Source of the DNA: DATBVX01 sp963705495
Lineage (GTDB): Bacteria; Pseudomonadota; Gammaproteobacteria; Steroidobacterales; Steroidobacteraceae
Assembly (NCBI GenBank): GCA_963705495.1
Contig: CAVPJQ010000022.1
Coordinates: forward strand, 124,001 to 188,000
DNA: 64,000 nucleotides
Direction: 5' to 3'
The notes beneath the pieces were generated by a model. It saw only the letters and a list, made by a program, of their open reading frames with translations. It was not told the origin of the DNA and did not search any database. Positions 60,095 through 64,000 of the stretch are shown piece after piece; within the stretch, counting starts at the first letter, position 1, and each line of letters begins with the position of its first letter. The position numbers were made by a program, and so were the translations under genes.

Positions 60095-61054
60095 TCACCG
60101 AGCTGCTTGCGCCACCTGTGGGGGCTGATCCTGCACCGCCGCCGACGGGCGATCCGAGCGCGATGGCGCTTGCGCACTGAGGCCAGCTCCGGCCGGCACC
60201 GCAGCGCGCGTCGCGGCTGCCGTACCTTCCAACAACAGCAGTCCCGCCGCTGTGTTCGAGATCGGAATGTGGTAGTTGCTGTGCACCTTGCGTGCGAGCC
60301 CCGGTAGAGCCCCGCGGGCCGCAATCCACATCAGGATCTCGATCCCCTGAGTGCCCGCCTGCTCGACCAACTCGCGGTTCGTGTATCGGGTGAGTACCGC
60401 GGGATCGTCGACCAGCTTGTCCATGCACATCAGGTCGAACTCCTTGTTGATGAATCCTGCGCGTTGGCCGTCGAGCTGATGCGAGAGACCACCCGTACCG
60501 ACGATGAGTACACGCGCTTTGCGCGGGAATGTCTCGATCGCCCTCCCAACCGCCTGGCCGAGCGCATAGCAACGCGAGGCCGAGGGCAATGGATGTTGCA
60601 CGGTATTGATCGCGATGGGGACCGTGCGTACGAGGCGCGCAGCACCGGGCCAGAGCAATTCCATCGGAACTACAAAGGCATGATCGACGAGCATCTTCTG
60701 GCAGGTCGTCATATCGAAGCCTGCGCCCACGAGCTCCTCGATGAGATGCCATGAAAGATTCGGATCGCCGGGGAATGGCTTCGCCACTGGCAGACCCCAG
60801 CCTTCATCGGCGTTGGAATACTTCGGGGCGGCGCCGATCGCAAAGGTCGGCATGCTGTCGAGAAAGAAATTCAGGCCGTGGTCGTTGTAGAAGATGACCG
60901 CCGTGTCCGGACGTACACGAGCGAGCCACGTATGTACGGCCTCGAAGGCCTGGAAGAAAGGCTCCCAGTAGGGTTCGCGCTGTGCGTCGCGTGCAATGGC
61001 GGCGCCAATAGCTGGAACGTGGGAGGTCATGAGACAACCGACAATCTGTGCCAT
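60095..61054 (-). CDS. ligB: Protocatechuate 4,5-dioxygenase beta (catalytic) subunit
   Basis: 319 aa, class III extradiol dioxygenase. Opens protocatechuate between C4 and C5. The iron ligands His12 (LMTSHVPAIG) and His59 (YNDHGLNFF) agree with the LigB numbering; the third (Glu) lies in the NRELVEQAGTQGIEI region. GTGGLSHQLDGQRAGFINKEFD is the catalytic-His segment. The C-terminal about 40 residues are a low-complexity Ala/Pro/Gln tail beyond the usual end. It follows ligA by 2 bases. Gallate or a related acid is a possible alternative substrate. Confidence 0.93.
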   Translation of the reverse strand: MAQIVGCLMTSHVPAIGAAIARDAQREPYWEPFFQAFEAVHTWLARVRPDTAVIFYNDHGLNFFLDSMPTFAIGAAPKYSNADEGWGLPVAKPFPGDPNLSWHLIEELVGAGFDMTTCQKMLVDHAFVVPMELLWPGAARLVRTVPIAINTVQHPLPSASRCYALGQAVGRAIETFPRKARVLIVGTGGLSHQLDGQRAGFINKEFDLMCMDKLVDDPAVLTRYTNRELVEQAGTQGIEILMWIAARGALPGLARKVHSNYHIPISNTAAGLLLLEGTAAATRAAVPAGAGLSAQAPSRSDRPSAAVQDQPPQVAQAAR

Positions 61055-61056
61055 GG

Positions 61057-61410
61057 TTATTTACCTGCGTCGGCGAGCTTCGCCTTGAAGTCTTCGAGGG
61101 TCATGCCAGTTTGCTGTGCACCGATATCCTGTACGCCGAGGTGAAAGATGCCCGCAAGCTTGGCCAGGTAGTAGATGTTTCCGCCCGCTTCCAGCAGCCC
61201 GAGCACGTCGCGCCGTCGAACCGCATCGCGTTGCGCCTGGTCGAGTCCGTAGCGTGCGCAATAGGCTTCCTCGTCCTCGAGGAAGGCATCGCGGTTCGCC
61301 TTGCTGTTGAAGGAGAAGCACATTCGATTCAGCGCGTAACCACGACGCGCTTCCCCGGCGCCGAAGATCGTTGTGCCTGGAATGTCTGCAACCGGTTTCG
61401 TAGAGGCCAT
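61057..61410 (-). CDS. ligA: Protocatechuate 4,5-dioxygenase alpha subunit
   Basis: 117 aa. The small helical LigA subunit that caps the active site: RRGYALNRMCFSFNSKANRDAFLEDEEAYCARYGLDQAQRDAVRRRDVLGLLEAGGNIYYLAKLAGIFHLGVQDIGAQQTGM in character. The conserved GGNIYYLAKLAGI stretch is diagnostic. It is first of the pair. No other meta-cleavage genes (ligC, ligI, ligJ, ligK) are near. Confidence 0.95.
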   Translation of the reverse strand: MASTKPVADIPGTTIFGAGEARRGYALNRMCFSFNSKANRDAFLEDEEAYCARYGLDQAQRDAVRRRDVLGLLEAGGNIYYLAKLAGIFHLGVQDIGAQQTGMTLEDFKAKLADAGK

Positions 61411-61511
61411 TTCGCGCCCTCGTTGTCGTTGACGAGGATGCTGCCGAAGGAATCGCTGGCCTGAAACTCGCTGCTATGCGTAGCGCTTTGCGGAAAGTAC
61501 GTAGTTGAGGC

Positions 61512-63050
61512 TCAAAGCTGGGCGTCGAGGTGCAGGACTCGCGCCATCCAGGCCTGGAAGCGGCGCCATCCCGAGGCCTGCGGATCCTTGGTAAACGTCT
61601 CGCCCCCAGCGTCACTCCAGCTCAACTTGTCATCCTTGAGCGTCACCTGCCAGGAGTGATCACCGGTGACTTGCTTGTCAAAGATCTCCCCGAGCTGTGT
61701 GGTCAGCGTGTCGTTCTCGACCAGCACTCCCTGTTCGCAGTTGAGCCATGTCGATCGCGGGTCGAGATTGTAGCTGCCGACGAACAGCGTGTGGCCGTCA
61801 ACAGAAAGCGCCTTGGTGTGAAGGCTCGCTCCGGATGAGCCGAACAGACTCTTTTTTGTATCGCCATGGAGAGGCTTCAATTCCCACACCTGCACGCCGC
61901 CTTTCACCAGCTCCTTTCGGTAGCGGGAATAACCGCCGTGCACCGCGGCGACATCGTTGGCGGCGAGGGAATTCGTCAACACGCGCACGCGCTGGCCTTG
62001 CTGTGCAGCTTGGGTGAGGCCGGCGGTCACTTTCTCGCCCGGCACGAAGTACGGAGAAATGACGATGATGCTGTTCAGCGCCCCTCGCAGCATCTGCGCG
62101 ACCTCGGTACCCACATGCGTGCGGTCCAGGTCGTTCTCTTCCTTCGTCGCCTTAAGTGGATCGTCGGACACGAACTTGTACTTGGCGACCCACTCCATCG
62201 GCCAGTCGCCCGCAACCAGGCGCTGCACGGTGTCGTCCGCTTTCAGCGCGGCTGCATAGCGGCTGGCGCCGGGCTCGCCAGGAGGCTCGGCAAGCTTCTT
62301 GCGCGCGGCCTCCAGCCGCTGATCGTTGACCCCATCGGGGTCGAGCACTTCGATCGGGTAGGCGGCGGGCGAGTTCCAGTACTTGTCGAACGAAGCAGAA
62401 GCATCGCGCACCACTGGCCCGATCATCGCGAACTCGAGATCAACGAAATTCACTTCCTCGCTCGCACCGAAGTATTCGTCGCCGATGTTGCGGCCGCCGG
62501 CGATCGCTACGCGGTTGTCCGCGATCCAGGTCTTGTTGTGCATGCGATGGTTGATCCGCCCGAAGCTGGTCAAGCCCTCCCCGACCAGGCTGAGCGTGCC
62601 GCTACGGGAGGCGAAGGGGTTGAACATGCGCACATCGATGTTTGGATGCGCGGCGAGGGCCGCGAATCCGATGTTCTTGGCGCGAGCATCCATGTCATCG
62701 ACCAGGATCCTGACCTTGACGCCCCGTTCTGCAGCTTCGAGCAACTGCTTGGCGATGAAAACGCCAGTGAGGTCCGCATGCCAGATGTAGGTCTGCACGT
62801 CGAGGGTGCGCCCGGCCAGCTTCGCACTCTGTATGCGGGTGACAAAAGCCTCGGGTCCTTCTTTGACGAGACGGAACGCAGATTCTCCGGGGTGCCGAGC
62901 CTCGGCCGGGGCGATGAGCTGATCGATGCGGCTGTCCTCGCCGGGTGGCACGGCGCTCTCGTCCGGCAAAGGCGGACGAGGCTTTAACTGCGCGCACGCG
63001 GCGAGGCACGCGACGATGAAGAGGATCAGGCCGCGGCGAAATGAGTGCAT
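61512..63050 (-). CDS. Phospholipase D family lipoprotein (ClsC-like)
   Basis: 512 aa from the ATG at 63050; another ATG at 63071 is possible. The signal ends in a lipobox (IVACLAAC). It has two HKD motifs: MHNKTWIADNRVAIAGGRN and LHTKALSVDGHTLFVGSYNLDPRS. QTYIWHADLTGVFIAKQLLEAAERGVKVRILVDDMD is typical of cardiolipin synthase C and related enzymes. It may condense phosphatidylglycerol with phosphatidylethanolamine or cleave phosphodiesters. Lipid attachment is unusual against E. coli ClsC. Confidence 0.9.
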   Translation of the reverse strand: MHSFRRGLILFIVACLAACAQLKPRPPLPDESAVPPGEDSRIDQLIAPAEARHPGESAFRLVKEGPEAFVTRIQSAKLAGRTLDVQTYIWHADLTGVFIAKQLLEAAERGVKVRILVDDMDARAKNIGFAALAAHPNIDVRMFNPFASRSGTLSLVGEGLTSFGRINHRMHNKTWIADNRVAIAGGRNIGDEYFGASEEVNFVDLEFAMIGPVVRDASASFDKYWNSPAAYPIEVLDPDGVNDQRLEAARKKLAEPPGEPGASRYAAALKADDTVQRLVAGDWPMEWVAKYKFVSDDPLKATKEENDLDRTHVGTEVAQMLRGALNSIIVISPYFVPGEKVTAGLTQAAQQGQRVRVLTNSLAANDVAAVHGGYSRYRKELVKGGVQVWELKPLHGDTKKSLFGSSGASLHTKALSVDGHTLFVGSYNLDPRSTWLNCEQGVLVENDTLTTQLGEIFDKQVTGDHSWQVTLKDDKLSWSDAGGETFTKDPQASGWRRFQAWMARVLHLDAQL

Positions 63051-63147
63051 GACGCTAACTGTAGCGAACATCGGGTTGCAAAGCCTTGTTGCGTGATCGT
63101 CGGCTCTGCGCGGACGAATTCCACGACGGCCATGGCGGCCGGGAGAT

Positions 63148-64000
63148 TCACGGCTTGCTCAACTGCTCTTGTGCGCGTGCCACCCCATTGAGCGCGCCAC
63201 GACGTGCCGGTGCTGATTGCAGAGCCGCCTGAAATTCGTGCTGAGCCTCGGCAGGCTGCCCGGTAGCCAGCAGGATCTCTCCCAGTTGCTCTCGCGCAGG
63301 AATAATGGGTCCGGGTGTGACCGGGAGCTTCTCGACGGCGTCTTCCTGGTCCGCCGCGGCACGCATCAACGCAATTGCGCCCGCACGATCGCCGGTGGCC
63401 ATGGCAATCCAGGCGTGTGCCTCCTGGTCGAGGACGCCCACCTGCGTCGCCCAATAGCTGTTGCCGGCGGCTTGCACCTTCTCCTTGCACTCCTTGAGCT
63501 TCGCGAGATCGCCCGTGGCATTCTGCGGGCTGCCACTGCGCGCCTGTCCGACGACCCGTGCCCAGTAGACAATTGCGGCATTCTGCGGGCTGGAATCGGC
63601 GAGCGGGCGCAGGCTGGCCGCGGTGGACCATTGGCCCTGCTCGATGGCCAGGCGCACCGGCATTGCGTTGCCCGCATAGCCGATCTTGAACTCGCTGCCG
63701 GGCAGTGAACTGGTCGCGCCAACCTGACTCACGATTCGCTCTGCATCGGCGAACCGCCCGAGCTGCAGGTACGCGTAGGTGAGATAGTCCATCGCGTGCA
63801 ACTCCTCGCCGATGTCACCGACGTCGTGCGCGGCCTGGCGCGCCGCGAGGTTCGATGCGACCGAGTCCTCCCATAGTCCCAGCCGCGTAAAAATGTGCGA
63901 TGGCATGTGGAGGGCGTGAGGCGCAGAAGGCGCGATTTGAGAGTAGGCACGGGCTGCCTCGAGCCCGCGCGGGGCGAGCTCAGAACTGTCGTAAGCGTGA
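63148..64000 (-). CDS. TPR-containing protein (5' end outside window)
   Basis: The minus frame runs open through the window edge; upstream of the internal ATG at 63906 it reads AYDSSELAPRGLEAARAYSQIAP then HALHMPSHIFTRLGLWEDSVASN, all conserved-looking. The frame continues with TPR-like units (DYLTYAYLQLGRFADAERIV, EQLGEILLATGQPAEAQHEFQAAL). It resembles the large uncharacterised TPR family with the HMPSHIFTRLGLW signature. Only the last 283 residues are present. Confidence 0.8.
   Translation of the reverse strand, partial: HAYDSSELAPRGLEAARAYSQIAPSAPHALHMPSHIFTRLGLWEDSVASNLAARQAAHDVGDIGEELHAMDYLTYAYLQLGRFADAERIVSQVGATSSLPGSEFKIGYAGNAMPVRLAIEQGQWSTAASLRPLADSSPQNAAIVYWARVVGQARSGSPQNATGDLAKLKECKEKVQAAGNSYWATQVGVLDQEAHAWIAMATGDRAGAIALMRAAADQEDAVEKLPVTPGPIIPAREQLGEILLATGQPAEAQHEFQAALQSAPARRGALNGVARAQEQLSKP

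Overview
The window looks like a chromosomal segment of a high-GC, Gram-negative gammaproteobacterium, probably an aerobic Nevskiales/Steroidobacteraceae-like or Xanthomonadales-like lineage. This rests on gene content and order only. The queE/queC-cpoB-pal-tolB-tolA-tolR-tolQ-ybgC-ruvB-ruvA-ruvC-yebC block is classic for the class. The outer-membrane lipoproteins, EmrAB-type efflux and the many TolB-like/TPR proteins fit the same picture. No phage, insertion sequence, rRNA or CRISPR array was seen.

Layout. 1-4.1 kb: end of a TPR-like protein, then a cytochrome bd oxidase operon with both small subunits (cydP-cydA-cydB-cydX) behind a 23-bp perfect palindrome. 4.1-6.6 kb, minus strand: a three-gene coupled operon for a flavocytochrome of the p-cresol/eugenol/vanillyl-alcohol oxidase type. 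6.8-8.1 kb: a cation/proton antiporter. 8.17-10.37 kb: a small island bounded by a 24-bp direct repeat of the 3' half of tRNA-Lys. It holds a HEPN-like ORF, two strong terminators and a possible broken gene. 10.5-13.4 kb: folate one-carbon genes (purU, a MetF-like gene, and divergent folD). 13.4-22.9 kb: the queuosine, Tol-Pal, Ruv and yebC block, all on the minus strand.

22.9-31.9 kb, plus strand: relA, a receiver-receiver-TM-TPR-TonB fusion protein, an oxidoreductase, and a BlaI/M56/serine-hydrolase trio with two tandem operators. 32-34.6 kb, minus strand: an RHH antitoxin, a RelE/ParE toxin and a TIR-TolB-like-TPR protein in one apparent operon. 34.7-40.3 kb: 2-oxoglutarate dehydrogenase (sucA-sucB-lpd). 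41-44 kb: ada, a second MetF-family gene and a GST. 44-49.3 kb: two more TolB-like/TPR proteins (one membrane-anchored, one fused to a class III nucleotide cyclase), a ceramidase-like membrane protein and a decayed repeat of a hypothetical gene. 49.4-53.8 kb: tRNA-Arg, a cytochrome b/molybdopterin pair, a winged-helix/hydrolase fusion, tRNA-Ala, a GNAT and a peroxiredoxin. 54.5-57.6 kb: a MarR-EmrA-EmrB efflux operon with a clear palindromic operator. 57.6-64 kb: two esterase/hydrolase genes, ligA-ligB (protocatechuate 4,5-dioxygenase), a phospholipase D family lipoprotein and a TPR protein cut by the window end.

Together the window mixes core functions (respiration, TCA cycle, envelope integrity, DNA repair, stringent response) with accessory modules. 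The flavocytochrome, the folate C1 genes and ligAB could serve catabolism of lignin-type methoxylated aromatics, but that link is inference. The most unusual parts are the three differently headed TolB-like/TPR proteins, one directly downstream of a toxin-antitoxin pair, the two-receiver/TonB fusion, and the tRNA-Lys-flanked mini-island.
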